In this document: positions 43,106 to 51,994 of the stretch, in pieces
Numbering within the stretch: the stretch's first letter is position 1
How the letters are laid out: each line of letters opens with the position of its first letter
Origin: Corynebacterium sp. UBA2622
Lineage (GTDB): Bacteria > Actinomycetota > Actinomycetes > Mycobacteriales > Mycobacteriaceae
Reading direction: 5' to 3'
Length of the DNA stretch: 64,000 nt
NCBI RefSeq assembly: GCF_002339505.1
Contig: NZ_DDJO01000017.1
Location: 47,924 to 111,923 of the forward strand
Position numbers and translations under genes: made by a program
Notes under the pieces: generated by a model
Databases searched by the model: none
What the model was told of the DNA's origin: nothing
The model's input: the letters and a program-made list of their open reading frames with translations, nothing else

Positions 43106-44650
43106 ATGAGGAACCCCCACCCCGCGACAGCCCGCGTGGACGTGAAGTACCACGCGGACGCGTCGAGCTTGTTCGCGCACCTCGGCGGCCCCCGCGCCAC
43201 CGATGCGGTGCTACTCGAGTCGGCGGACATCACCACCCGCTCGGGACTCCAGTCCGTGGCCGTGCTTGCGGCGTCGCTGCGCGTCACCTGCAACGGGCCC
43301 CACGTAACCGTCGAGCCCCTGACCCCCTCCGGTGAGGTGCTCGCCGCCGACCTGGCCGAGCGCCTGGGTGACTACGCAGCGGGGGAGAACACCTTCGACT
43401 TTCCCGCCTCCACCGCCGCCGACGAGCGCGAGCGCCTCACCGCCACCTCCAGCGCCGAGGTTCTGCGCGCGCTCAGCACCGGGGCCGGGTACCGCGAGGG
43501 GGACTTCCCGTTCCTCGCGGGTGGAATGGCCTTCGACTACCTGGCCACCTTTGAGACGCTGCCCGGCGTGGGGGAATCCGCCAACACCTACCCGGACTAC
43601 CAGTTCGTGGTCGCGGAGACGCTCCTGCGCATCGACCACCGGGAGCGCACCGCCTACCTGGCGGGAATTTCCCTCGACGGAACCACCCCGGACCTCAACG
43701 CCCTGGCGCGGTGCATCGACAACGCCGATCCCGCCCGGCCGGCACCCGCCGACGTGGCGGAGACGCTCACCGTCACCGCCGACATCTCCGACGAGGAGTT
43801 CCGCAGGGACGTGGACACGCTCAAGGGCCACATCGAGAACGGCGACATCTACCAGGTGGTGCCGGCCCGCACCTTCACCACCGCGTGCCCGGACGCCTTC
43901 GCCGCCTACCAGCGCCTGCGCGAGACCAACCCCTCGCCCTACATGTTCTACGTGCGCGGGTTGGACCGCGCCGGCGAGCCCTACGAGCTCTTCGGCGCCT
44001 CCCCTGAATCGAACCTGAAGTTCAACTCCGCGACCCGCGAGGTGCAGCTCTACCCGATCGCAGGCACCCGCCCGCGCGGCCTCAACCCCGACGGCAGCGT
44101 GAACCACGAGCTGGACACGCGCATGGAGCTGCAGCTGCGCACCGACGCGAAGGAGGTGGCGGAACACACGATGCTGGTGGACCTCGCCCGCAACGACATG
44201 GCCCGCGTGGCCGTGCCCGGCAGCCGCCGCGTCGCCGACCTGCTCCAGGTGGACCGCTACTCCCGCGTCATGCACCTGGTCTCCCGCGTCACCGCCACCC
44301 TGGCCCCGGACCTGGACGCCCTGGACGCCTACCGCGCCTGCATGAACATGGGCACCCTCACCGGTGCGCCGAAGCTGCGCGCCACGGAGCTCATCCGGGA
44401 ACTCGAGGGAGCGCGCCGCGGCTCCTACGGCGGCGCGGTGGGCTACCTCACCGGCACCGGGGACATGGACAACTGCATCGTCATCCGCTCGGCCTACGTC
44501 ACCGGCGGGGTCGCGGCCGTGCAGGCCGGCGCCGGTGTGGTGCGCGATTCCGACCCACAGGCCGAGGCCGACGAGACCCTGCACAAGGCGTACGCGGTGC
44601 TCAACGCCATCGCGCTCGCCGCCGGAGCAACCCTGGAGGTGGTCAAGTGA
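43106..44650 (+). CDS. trpE: Anthranilate synthase component I
   Basis: The product is 514 aa, converting chorismate to anthranilate with ammonia from TrpG. The N-terminal VLLESADI stretch (about 35-42) carries the LLES element linked to tryptophan feedback inhibition. The chorismate-binding C-terminal half has DIYQVVPARTF, LFGASPESNLKF, PIAGTRPRG, HTMLVDLARNDMARV and MNMGTLTGAPKLRATELI. The length is usual. An AAGGA site precedes the ATG. First structural gene after the attenuator. Confidence 0.97.
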   Translation: MRNPHPATARVDVKYHADASSLFAHLGGPRATDAVLLESADITTRSGLQSVAVLAASLRVTCNGPHVTVEPLTPSGEVLAADLAERLGDYAAGENTFDFPASTAADERERLTATSSAEVLRALSTGAGYREGDFPFLAGGMAFDYLATFETLPGVGESANTYPDYQFVVAETLLRIDHRERTAYLAGISLDGTTPDLNALARCIDNADPARPAPADVAETLTVTADISDEEFRRDVDTLKGHIENGDIYQVVPARTFTTACPDAFAAYQRLRETNPSPYMFYVRGLDRAGEPYELFGASPESNLKFNSATREVQLYPIAGTRPRGLNPDGSVNHELDTRMELQLRTDAKEVAEHTMLVDLARNDMARVAVPGSRRVADLLQVDRYSRVMHLVSRVTATLAPDLDALDAYRACMNMGTLTGAPKLRATELIRELEGARRGSYGGAVGYLTGTGDMDNCIVIRSAYVTGGVAAVQAGAGVVRDSDPQAEADETLHKAYAVLNAIALAAGATLEVVK

Positions 44651-45276
44651 CCCGCCGCGGCCCGATCGTCCTGCTGGATAACCAGGACTCCTTCGTTTAC
44701 AACCTCGTCGACGCCCTCAGCGCCCACGAGACGGTGGTCTACCGCAACACCGTTGCGGCGCAGCGCGTGCTTGACGCGGGCCCCAGCCTCATCGTGCTCT
44801 CGCCCGGGCCCGGGTACCCGGGGCAGGCGGGCTGCATGATGGAGCTCATCCGCCTTGCGCAGGGCAGGGTGCCCATCCTGGGCATCTGCCTGGGCTTCCA
44901 GGCGCTGGTCGAGCACTTCGGGGGGCGCGTGCAGCCCTGCGGGGCGGTGCATGGGGCGTCGATAAGCATGGAGCTCGAGCCCGCCGGGCTGGCCTCGCCG
45001 ATCTTCCGCGGCCTCACCGTGGGCGGCACCCCGGACTCGCCCGGCCGCGAGGTGCCAGTCGCGCGGTACCACTCCCTGGGGGCCATCGAGCTGCCGGAGG
45101 GCTTGCACGCGCTGGCGCGCACGGACACGCAGCTTGGCGACGTCATCATGGCCGCGGCCTCCGACGACGGCATGTCCCTGGGGCTGCAGTTCCACCCCGA
45201 ATCCATCCTCACACCCGGCGGCCCGCTGATCCTGGAACGCTGCGTGGACGAACTGACACAGAAAGGCGCGAACTGA
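44647..45276 (+). CDS. trpG: Anthranilate synthase component II (glutamine amidotransferase)
   Basis: The product is 209 aa, a class I glutamine amidotransferase that supplies ammonia to TrpE. It opens VLLDNQDSFVYNLVDAL. The catalytic cysteine is in LGICLGFQAL (about residue 81) and the His-Glu pair in QFHPESIL (about 180). It starts at a GTG that overlaps the trpE stop by 4 nt (GTGA), so it is translationally coupled. There is no phosphoribosyltransferase fusion, unlike E. coli trpGD. Confidence 0.95.
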   Translation: MTRRGPIVLLDNQDSFVYNLVDALSAHETVVYRNTVAAQRVLDAGPSLIVLSPGPGYPGQAGCMMELIRLAQGRVPILGICLGFQALVEHFGGRVQPCGAVHGASISMELEPAGLASPIFRGLTVGGTPDSPGREVPVARYHSLGAIELPEGLHALARTDTQLGDVIMAAASDDGMSLGLQFHPESILTPGGPLILERCVDELTQKGAN

Positions 45277-46304
45277 TGGCGAGCGACAAAGCCCTGGAGA
45301 TCCTGAGGCGCTTCCTGGACAACCCGGAGCCCACGCTGGAGGAGGCTATCGAGGCCTTCACCCCGCTGACCGTCGGGGACTACGACGACGTGCACATCGC
45401 GGCGCTGCTGGCCACCGTGCGCACGCGCGGGGAAACCTTCGCCGATGTCGCCGGAGCAGCGCGGGCGTTCCTGCGGGCGGGGCGGCCCTTCCCGGTCACG
45501 GGGGAGGGGATCATGGACACCGCCGGCACGGGCGGCGACGGCGCGAACACCATCAACATCACCACCGCGGCCTCCCTCGTGGCCGCCGCCGGCGGGGTGA
45601 AGATGATCAAGTGCGGCAACCGCTCCGTGTCCTCCAAGTCCGGGTCGGCGGACGTGCTGGAGGCGCTGAACATCCCGCTCGACCTGGACCCGGAGCGCGC
45701 GGTGCGCCAGTTCGAATCGTCCAACTTCACGTTCCTCTTCGCCCCGGCCTACAACCCGGCGATCGCCCACGTCCAGCCGGTGCGCAAGTCGCTCGGCATC
45801 CCCACGCTGTTCAACACGATGGGGCCCCTGCTCAGCCCGGGTAGGCCGGAGTTTCAGATAATGGGGATTGCCAACCCTCGGCAGGGCCAATTAATTGCCA
45901 GCACCATGAAGGAGCTGGGGCGGGGCCGCGCACTTGTCGTCCACGGGGCGGGGACCGACGAGATCGCCCTGCACGGGGAAACGCAGATCTGGGAGCTCGG
46001 CCGCGACGGGTCCATCGAACACTACACCATCACGCCGTCTGATCTGGGCCTGCCCACCCACGCACTCGAGGAGCTCCGCGGGGGGAGCGGGGAGGAGAAC
46101 GCCGCGATGATGCGCGCCACCTTCGCGGGGCAGGGACCCGACGCACACCGCGATGCCGTCGCCGCCGCGGCCGCGGCGATGTTCTACCTCTACGGCACGG
46201 CGGACACGATGCGGGCCGGGGTCGAACACGCGCTCGGGCTGATTGCAGACGGCACCGTCTCACAGTGGCTCGCGACACACGAGGAGGCCGATTACAGTGC
46301 CTAA
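45276..46304 (+). CDS. trpD: Anthranilate phosphoribosyltransferase
   Basis: The product is 342 aa, transferring phosphoribose from PRPP to anthranilate. Signatures are DTAGTGGDGANTINITTAASLVAAAGGVKMIKCGNRSVSSKSGSADVLEAL and the later FNTMGPLLSPGRPEFQIMGI. The ATG overlaps the trpG stop by one base (TGATG). The 3' end overlaps the trpCF start. Confidence 0.96.
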   Translation: MASDKALEILRRFLDNPEPTLEEAIEAFTPLTVGDYDDVHIAALLATVRTRGETFADVAGAARAFLRAGRPFPVTGEGIMDTAGTGGDGANTINITTAASLVAAAGGVKMIKCGNRSVSSKSGSADVLEALNIPLDLDPERAVRQFESSNFTFLFAPAYNPAIAHVQPVRKSLGIPTLFNTMGPLLSPGRPEFQIMGIANPRQGQLIASTMKELGRGRALVVHGAGTDEIALHGETQIWELGRDGSIEHYTITPSDLGLPTHALEELRGGSGEENAAMMRATFAGQGPDAHRDAVAAAAAAMFYLYGTADTMRAGVEHALGLIADGTVSQWLATHEEADYSA

Positions 46305-47709
46305 CATGCCCACGGTCCTGGAGGGAATCGTCCAGGGGCGTTTACGTCACATTGACGAAATAAAGGGGCGTATTTCCCACGTGGACCCCGCAACCTTGGC
46401 CCGCTCCGAGCGCTCCCTCTACGACAACCTTGCCCGACCGGGTGCGCAGTACATCATGGAGTGCAAGTCCGCCTCGCCTTCGCTGGGGACGATCCGGGCG
46501 CACTACGAACCGGGGGAGATCGCCTCCGTCTATTCGCGCTACGCGGCCGGCATCTCAGTGCTGTGCGAACCCGACCGCTTCGGCGGGGACTACGACCACC
46601 TGGCCGCCGTCGCCGCGACGACCCACCTGCCGGTGCTGTGCAAGGACTTCATCGTCGACGAGGCCCAGATCCACGCGGCGCGCTACTTCGGCGCCGACGC
46701 CGTCCTGCTCATGCTGAGCGTGCTTGACGACGCCACCTACGCCGCCCTCTCCGCCGAGGCGGAGCGCCTGGGCATGGACGTGCTCACGGAGGTCATCGAC
46801 GAGGAGGAGGCTCGACGTGCGACGGCGCTGGGGGCCCGGATCTACGGGATCAACCACCGAAATCTCCACGACCTCTCGATCGACCTCTCCCGCTCCGCCC
46901 GCCTCGCACCGCTCGCGCCCGAGGGCGCTCTGGTGGTGTCCGAGTCGGGGATCCGCGATGCGGAGACGATCCGCCGCCTCGGGGGCCATTCGGACGGGTT
47001 CCTGGTCGGTTCGCAGCTCACCGGCCAGCCGGACGTGGACCTCGCAGCACGGGAGCTGGTCTACGGGCCGAACAAGGTCTGCGGGCTCACGTCAACCTCC
47101 GCGGCGCAGGCGGCCCGGGCGTGCGGTGCCGTGTACGGCGGGCTGATCTTCGAGGATACGTCGTCGCGCAATGTTTCACGTGAAACATCGGAGAAGATCA
47201 TGGCTTCCGAGCCCCACCTGCGGTACGTCGCCGTCTCGCGGCGCGCAGAAGGCTGGGCGGAGCTTGCTCTGGAGGGGGTCCACGCCGTTCAGGTTCACGC
47301 CCCCTACCAGGGGTCCATCGCCGCCGAAACCGACCTCGTCCGCCGGGTGCGCGACGAGGTGGGGGAGGGCGTCGAGGTCTGGCGCGCGGTGTCCATGAGC
47401 CGGCCGGAGGGACCGCAGGTGGCCACGGCGCTGCTCGGGGACGTCGACAAGCTCGTGCTCGATGCCCACGACGGCGGTTCGGGCGAGGCCTTCGAGTGGG
47501 CGCAGGTGCCGGAGGAGGTCAAGGGCATGGCTCTGCTCGCGGGGGGACTCGGACCGGACAACGTGGGCGGCGCGCTCCGCGTCGGGTGCGCGGGCGTGGA
47601 CCTCAACTCGGGCGTCGAGTACCCGGCCGGCGCGGGTGCCTGGGCGGGCGCGAAGGACGCGGGCGCCATGCGACGGACCTTCGAGACAATCAGAAACTTC
47701 CACTACTAA
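46297..47709 (+). CDS. trpCF: Bifunctional indole-3-glycerol-phosphate synthase / phosphoribosylanthranilate isomerase
   Basis: The product is 470 aa. The TrpC half (1-255) has ECKSASPSLGTIR, VLCKDFIVDEAQIHAARYFGADAVLLML, EVIDEEEARRA and INHRNLHDLSIDLSRS. The TrpF half begins near residue 262 with KVCGLTSTSAAQAARACGAVYGGLIFEDTSSRNVS and ends with AGGLGPDNVGGALRVGCAGVDLNSGVE. It catalyses isomerisation of PRA and closure of the indole ring. The GTG at 46297 is chosen because AGGAGG lies 9 nt upstream; ATG 46306 is an alternative. A complete parS site lies in the TrpF coding region (47172-47187). Confidence 0.95.
   Translation: MPNMPTVLEGIVQGRLRHIDEIKGRISHVDPATLARSERSLYDNLARPGAQYIMECKSASPSLGTIRAHYEPGEIASVYSRYAAGISVLCEPDRFGGDYDHLAAVAATTHLPVLCKDFIVDEAQIHAARYFGADAVLLMLSVLDDATYAALSAEAERLGMDVLTEVIDEEEARRATALGARIYGINHRNLHDLSIDLSRSARLAPLAPEGALVVSESGIRDAETIRRLGGHSDGFLVGSQLTGQPDVDLAARELVYGPNKVCGLTSTSAAQAARACGAVYGGLIFEDTSSRNVSRETSEKIMASEPHLRYVAVSRRAEGWAELALEGVHAVQVHAPYQGSIAAETDLVRRVRDEVGEGVEVWRAVSMSRPEGPQVATALLGDVDKLVLDAHDGGSGEAFEWAQVPEEVKGMALLAGGLGPDNVGGALRVGCAGVDLNSGVEYPAGAGAWAGAKDAGAMRRTFETIRNFHY
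47172..47187. other. parS centromere site inside trpCF
   Basis: Exact TGTTTCACGTGAAACA in frame in the TrpF half, reading NVSRET. The codons just before encode the S-x-R-x-V-S element that is conserved in phosphoribosylanthranilate isomerases, so both functions share these bases. Confidence 0.95.
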
Positions 47710-47725
47710 ACGCAAGGACGCGAAC

Positions 47726-48970
47726 ATGACCGACTACACGCACGGCGGGAGCACGCTCCTGCCGGCCTACTACGGAGAATTCGGCGGGCAGTTCGTCCCC
47801 GAGTCGCTCCTCCCGGCGCTCGACGAGCTCGAGCGGGCCTTCGTGGCCGCGTGGGGGAGCGAGGAGTTCATGCAGGAGTACCGCGCGCTCCTGCGCGACT
47901 ACCTCGGCCGGCCCACACCCCTCACCGAGTGCCGCAACCTCCCGCTGGGGGACACGCCCGCGAGGATCTTCCTCAAGCGCGAGGACCTGGTGCACGGCGG
48001 CGCCCACAAGACCAACCAGGTGATCGGGCAGGCGCTGCTGGCCAAGAAGATGGGCAAGACCCGCATCATCGCGGAGACCGGTGCGGGCCAGCACGGCACC
48101 GCCACCGCGCTGGCGTGCGCGCTGCTCGACCTCGACTGCGTGGTCTACATGGGCGTGGAGGACATGGCCCGCCAGGAGCCCAACGTCTACCGCATGCGCC
48201 TCATGGGCGCGGAGGTCGTGGGCGTCGACTCCGGCTCCGGCACCCTGAAGGACGCCGTGAACGAGGCCCTGCGCGACTGGACCGCCACCTTCCACGAGTC
48301 CCACTACCTGCTCGGCACGGCGGCCGGGCCGCACCCCTTCCCGAAGATGGTGAAGGAGTTCCACCGCGTCATCTCCCAGGAGGCGCGGGCCCAGATGATC
48401 GAGCGCACCGGGGCGCTGCCGGATGTGGTCGTCGCCTGCGTCGGCGGCGGCTCGAACGCAATCGGCATGTTCGCCGACTTCATCGACGACGAGGGCGTCC
48501 AGCTCGTCGGCACCGAGCCGGGAGGCGAGGGCGTGGGCGTGGGCAAGCACGGCGCCGCCATTGCCGCCGGGACCGTGGGCATCCTCCACGGTACCCGCTC
48601 CTACCTCATGCGCAATGACGACGGCCAGGTGGAGGAGTCCTACTCCATCTCAGCGGGCCTGGACTACCCGGCCGTCGGCCCCGAGCACGCCCACCTGGCC
48701 AAGACCGGTCGCGCGCAGTACGTGCCCGTCAACGACGAGGACGCCCTGCTGGCCTTCCAGCTCCTGTCCAAGTACGAGGGCATCATCCCCGCCCTCGAAT
48801 CCTCCCACGCGATGGCCTACGCCCTGAAGCGCGCCGAGGAAGCCACCGAACCCGTGAACATCCTGGTCTCCCTGTCCGGCCGCGGCGACAAGGACGTCGC
48901 CCACGTGCGCGCCACCCTGGACCAGCACCCCGACTGGGTGATCACCAAGACCCACGAGAGGGAGAACTAA
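47726..48970 (+). CDS. trpB: Tryptophan synthase beta chain
   Basis: The product is 414 aa, a PLP enzyme joining indole and serine. It has YGEFGGQFVPESLLPAL at the N-terminus and the PLP lysine in DLVHGGAHKTNQVIGQALLAK (about residue 94). Further on are GAGQHGTATALACALL, the phosphate-binding CVGGGSNAIGMF, and VGTEPGGEG. The length is normal. An AAGGA site stands upstream, 16 nt after the trpCF stop. Confidence 0.97.
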   Translation: MTDYTHGGSTLLPAYYGEFGGQFVPESLLPALDELERAFVAAWGSEEFMQEYRALLRDYLGRPTPLTECRNLPLGDTPARIFLKREDLVHGGAHKTNQVIGQALLAKKMGKTRIIAETGAGQHGTATALACALLDLDCVVYMGVEDMARQEPNVYRMRLMGAEVVGVDSGSGTLKDAVNEALRDWTATFHESHYLLGTAAGPHPFPKMVKEFHRVISQEARAQMIERTGALPDVVVACVGGGSNAIGMFADFIDDEGVQLVGTEPGGEGVGVGKHGAAIAAGTVGILHGTRSYLMRNDDGQVEESYSISAGLDYPAVGPEHAHLAKTGRAQYVPVNDEDALLAFQLLSKYEGIIPALESSHAMAYALKRAEEATEPVNILVSLSGRGDKDVAHVRATLDQHPDWVITKTHEREN

Positions 48971-48972
48971 CC

Positions 48973-49815
48973 ATGTCCCGCTACGACACCACCTTCGCCG
49001 CGCTCAAGGAAAAGGGGGAGGGCGCGTTCGTGTCCTTCGTGATGCTGGGCGACCCGAACCCCGCCGATGCCCTGGAGATCATCCGCACCATCGTCGACGC
49101 CGGTGCCGACGCCCTCGAGCTGGGCGTGCCCTTCTCCGACCCCGTGGCCGACGGCCCGACGATCCAGAAGGCGCACATCCGCGCCCTGGACGGAGGGGCG
49201 AGCGTCGACAAGGCCCTCGAGCAGGTGCGCACCATCCGCTCCGAGTACCCCGACCTGCCGATCGGCATGCTCATCTACGCCAACGTCGCGTACGTGCGTG
49301 GGGTCGAGGACTTCTACCGCGAGTTCGCGGAGGCGGGCGCCGACAGCATCCTGCTTCCCGACGTCCCCGTGCGCGAGGGCCGGCCCTTCAGCCAGGCCGC
49401 CGAGGCCCACGGCATCGCGCCGATCTACATCGCCCCCGCCAAGGCGTCCGCGCAAACCCTCGAGGGGGTCGCGGCGCAGTCCCGCGGCTACATCTATGCC
49501 ATTTCGCGCGACGGGGTCACAGGCACCGAACGGGAGTCCTCCGTGGAGGGGCTCCGCGACGTGGTGGAGAACGTCCAGCGCTTCGGCGGCGCCCCGGTGC
49601 TCCTCGGCTTCGGCATTTCCTCCCCCGAACATGTCCGCGCAGCCGTCCAGGCGGGAGCGGCGGGCGCGATCACCGGTTCCGCGATCACCTCCATCATCGA
49701 CCGCCACACCGAGGGGACGCACCCGAGCCCGGGGCGGGTGCGGGACATGGGGGCGCTCAAGGAGGAGCTGAGCAGCTTTGTCTCCCGCATGAAGGCCGCG
49801 ACGCGCGGGGAGTGA
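48973..49815 (+). CDS. trpA: Tryptophan synthase alpha chain
   Basis: The product is 280 aa, a TIM-barrel enzyme cleaving indole-3-glycerol phosphate to indole and G3P. The catalytic glutamate lies in ALELGVPFSDPVADGPTIQ, preceded by MLGDPNPADAL. The later segments LLPDVPVREG, YIYAISRDGVTGTE and GFGISSPEHVRAAVQAGAAGAITGSAI are typical. It starts 2 nt after the trpB stop and ends the trp operon. No clear terminator follows. Confidence 0.96.
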   Translation: MSRYDTTFAALKEKGEGAFVSFVMLGDPNPADALEIIRTIVDAGADALELGVPFSDPVADGPTIQKAHIRALDGGASVDKALEQVRTIRSEYPDLPIGMLIYANVAYVRGVEDFYREFAEAGADSILLPDVPVREGRPFSQAAEAHGIAPIYIAPAKASAQTLEGVAAQSRGYIYAISRDGVTGTERESSVEGLRDVVENVQRFGGAPVLLGFGISSPEHVRAAVQAGAAGAITGSAITSIIDRHTEGTHPSPGRVRDMGALKEELSSFVSRMKAATRGE

Positions 49816-49870
49816 GGCCGGGTGGCCGGGTTGGGCCTTCGGGCTGGACCGCTGGGCTAGACTCTGACGC

Positions 49871-50245
49871 ATGACCTGCTCACGACGCCTTTTCCTGCTC
49901 GGTTCCGCCACCACCTTCGCGGGCGCCTTCCTCGCCGCCTGCGGCAAGAACCCCTCGGAGGACGTGGCCAAGACCGAGGTGCCGGTCGGCAGCGCGGTGA
50001 TCCTGGACAAGGTGATCATCGCCCAGCCCACCGAGGGCCACTTCGTCGCCTACTCCACCACCTGCCCCCACGAGTTCAAGAAAATCACCCAGGTGCAGGG
50101 TGACATCGTGCGCTGCACCGCCCACGGCTCACGCTTCAGCATCGCCGACGGCTCCGTTGTCAACGGCCCCGCGGTGCGCGGGATGCGCCAGGTCGAGCTG
50201 GCCGAGCAGGGCGACCGCCTGGTGGCCACGGACTCCGAGAAGTAA
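49871..50245 (+). CDS. Rieske 2Fe-2S lipoprotein, Tat-exported
   Basis: The product is 124 aa. The N-terminus CSRRLFLLGSATTFAGAFLAAC combines a twin-arginine motif (SRRLFLL) with a lipobox ending LAAC, so the protein should be exported folded by Tat and lipid-anchored. The Rieske cluster ligands are Cys and His in TTCPHEFKK and Cys and His in RCTAHGSRFSIADG. It is a small periplasm-facing electron carrier of unknown partner. The ATG is 7 nt after TAGACT, pointing to a leaderless mRNA. Confidence 0.9.
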   Translation: MTCSRRLFLLGSATTFAGAFLAACGKNPSEDVAKTEVPVGSAVILDKVIIAQPTEGHFVAYSTTCPHEFKKITQVQGDIVRCTAHGSRFSIADGSVVNGPAVRGMRQVELAEQGDRLVATDSEK

Positions 50246-50308
50246 TTCACGTCCCGCCCGCCGCGGGGGAGCGGGGACGGGGCGCCCGGAGGTTCGTAAA
50301 CTGGGCGC

Positions 50309-51283
50309 ATGCCCGTTCCCTCCTTCCTCAAAGACCCGCTGATCCAGGGGATCCTGGCAGCAGTCGTGCTGGCGGTGCTCCTTCCCGCGCACGGCACCTT
50401 CGCGGCCGTCTTCGGCACCGCCACCAAGCTCGCCATCGCGCTGCTCTTCTTCCTATACGGCGCACGCCTCTCCACGCGCGAGGCCCTCCGGGGCCTGACG
50501 CACTGGCGGCTGCACCTCACCATCCTCCTGTTCACCTTCGTGGCCTACCCGCTCGTCGGCCTGGCCCTGCGGCCCATCACGGGATTCATCTCCGAGGAGG
50601 TCTACCAGGGCATTCTCTACGCCATGCTGGTGCCCTCCACGGTGCAGTCCTCCGTCGCGCTGACCGGCATCGCGCGCGGCAACGTTTCCGGGGCCGTCGT
50701 CGCGGCCAGCCTCTCCAGCCTGGTCGGCGTGTTCGCCACCCCGCTGCTCGTCATGCTGCTCATGGGCGCCGGTGACGGCATACACATAGACAGCGGTGTT
50801 TTCGTTGACATCGCCCTGCAGCTGCTCCTGCCGTTCATTCTGGGCCAGCTGGCGCACAACTTCGTTCCCCGGGTGAAGGACGTCGCCGGCGCAAAGGCGA
50901 CCAAGCTGGTGGACCGGGGCTCCATCTGGATGGTGGTCTACTCCGCCTTCTCCCGTGGCATGGTCGCAGGTGTGTGGGGCCAGGTCTCCCCGTGGGAGAT
51001 CGTCTTTCTGGTCGCGCTGGCCGCCGCGCTGGTCATCTCCATGCTCGCCATCACGAATGCGGTCCCCAAGGCCCTCGGATTCGGCTACGCGGACCGCGTG
51101 GCCATCCAGATGTGCGGCACGCAAAAGTCGCTTGCAGCCGGCCTGCCCATGGCCTCGGTCATCTTCGGCGGGGCCTCCCTGGGCATCCTCATCGTGCCGC
51201 TGATGATCTACCACCTGATCCAGCTGATGATTTGTTCCTCGCTCGCCGCGCGCTACGCTCGGGTAGCACCCGCCGAGGCCTGA
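50309..51283 (+). CDS. SBF-like (bile acid:sodium symporter superfamily) transporter
   Basis: The product is 324 aa with about ten transmembrane segments. PLIQGILAAVVLAVLLPAHG at the start, LYGARLSTREALRGLTHWRLHL, and AMLVPSTVQSSVALTGIARGNVSGAVVAASLSSLVGVFATPLLV match the SBF_like (YfeH) branch. Later, CGTQKSLAAGLPMASVIF is a conserved family element. The substrate is unknown. A TAAACT hexamer ends 6 nt before the ATG. The TGA overlaps the AAGGAG ribosome-binding site of the next gene, so the two are probably co-transcribed. Confidence 0.85.
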   Translation: MPVPSFLKDPLIQGILAAVVLAVLLPAHGTFAAVFGTATKLAIALLFFLYGARLSTREALRGLTHWRLHLTILLFTFVAYPLVGLALRPITGFISEEVYQGILYAMLVPSTVQSSVALTGIARGNVSGAVVAASLSSLVGVFATPLLVMLLMGAGDGIHIDSGVFVDIALQLLLPFILGQLAHNFVPRVKDVAGAKATKLVDRGSIWMVVYSAFSRGMVAGVWGQVSPWEIVFLVALAAALVISMLAITNAVPKALGFGYADRVAIQMCGTQKSLAAGLPMASVIFGGASLGILIVPLMIYHLIQLMICSSLAARYARVAPAEA

Positions 51284-51289
51284 AGGAGT

Positions 51290-51305
51290 TGTTTCACGTG
51301 AAACA
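51290..51305. other. parS centromere site containing a start codon
   Basis: Exact TGTTTCACGTGAAACA. Its GTG (51298-51300) is the predicted start codon of the next gene, with AAGGAG 9 nt upstream. Confidence 0.95.
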
Positions 51306-51606
51306 TTACGTACGCATCCATTACGAGGTGCCCGAGCTCGGGGGACAGCTCCTCAACATCGCCGAGCTCGAGGAGGTTTCGCCCACCCAGTGCACGATGG
51401 TCCGCATGATCGAGCTCACCCCGGAGGAGACCATCACCGGGGTCTACGCCGACGGGCGCGTCACCGGCCAAGCCAACGAGCCCACGGATGTTGTCCCGCA
51501 CCCCGACAGCTACGCCCAGTTCGAGGGCATCACCGCCACGTCGCTCACACCGGAGGAGTTCGAGGGCCTCTGGGAGGAGGCCAGGGCGAAGTTCCCCGAG
51601 CTCTAA
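51298..51606 (+). CDS. Small conserved protein, DUF6881-like
   Basis: The product is 102 aa, acidic, with no membrane segment. The sequence KHYVRIHYEVPELGGQLLNIAELEEVSPTQCTMVRMIELTPEETITGVYADGR resembles DUF6881-type proteins (strand, E-L-D/E-x motif, then VYADGR). The role is unknown; the family assignment is tentative. The GTG start lies within parS and has a good ribosome-binding site (AAGGAG, 51283-51288). It is followed by a strong terminator. Confidence 0.7.
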   Translation: MKHYVRIHYEVPELGGQLLNIAELEEVSPTQCTMVRMIELTPEETITGVYADGRVTGQANEPTDVVPHPDSYAQFEGITATSLTPEEFEGLWEEARAKFPEL

Positions 51607-51622
51607 GCCGCGCTTGTCGACG

Positions 51623-51650
51623 CCCCCGCGCACCGCACGGGGGATTTTTT
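51623..51650 (+). terminator. Intrinsic terminator
   Basis: CCCCCG (51623-51628) pairs with CGGGGG (51638-51643) around a 9-nt loop and is followed by six T residues (51645-51650). It closes the transporter and small-protein unit just before the azlD stop on the other strand. Confidence 0.85.
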
Positions 51651-51655
51651 CTGCC

Positions 51656-51994
51656 TCAGAACGCCAGGTTGACCAGGACCATGTAGAGCGCGGTGCCGGC
51701 GAGGATGGACAGGACCGCGGAGCGTCGCCACGCGTGGAGGCCCAGGGTGAACAGCGCCGCGGCGAGCGCGGCCCACACCCCTCCCGGGGTGTCGCGTGCG
51801 CCGGCGAGGGTGTAGACCACGAGGACCGTCAACACCCCGACCGGCATGGCGTTGCCGAGAAACTCCACGAACGGGCTGCCCTTGAGCAGGCGCAGGAAGG
51901 AGAAGGGCAGGGCGCGCAGGATGAGGGTTACCACCGCGATGGGGAGCAGCACCGCCGCCACGTGCGCGGGGGTCACACCCGCGGGCAGGCCCAC
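51656..51994 (-). CDS. azlD: AzlD-family branched-chain amino acid exporter subunit
   Basis: The product is 112 aa with four hydrophobic segments, matching the AzlD (BrnE) family: AAVLLPIAVVTLILRALPFSFL, then MPVGVLTVLVVYTL, WAALAAALFTLGLHAWRRSAVLSILAGTALYMVL. It forms the small subunit of the two-component exporter with AzlC, known in C. glutamicum as BrnFE and exporting Ile, Leu, Val and Met. The GTG start shares its G with the azlC stop (TAGTG). Confidence 0.87.
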   Translation of the reverse strand: MGLPAGVTPAHVAAVLLPIAVVTLILRALPFSFLRLLKGSPFVEFLGNAMPVGVLTVLVVYTLAGARDTPGGVWAALAAALFTLGLHAWRRSAVLSILAGTALYMVLVNLAF

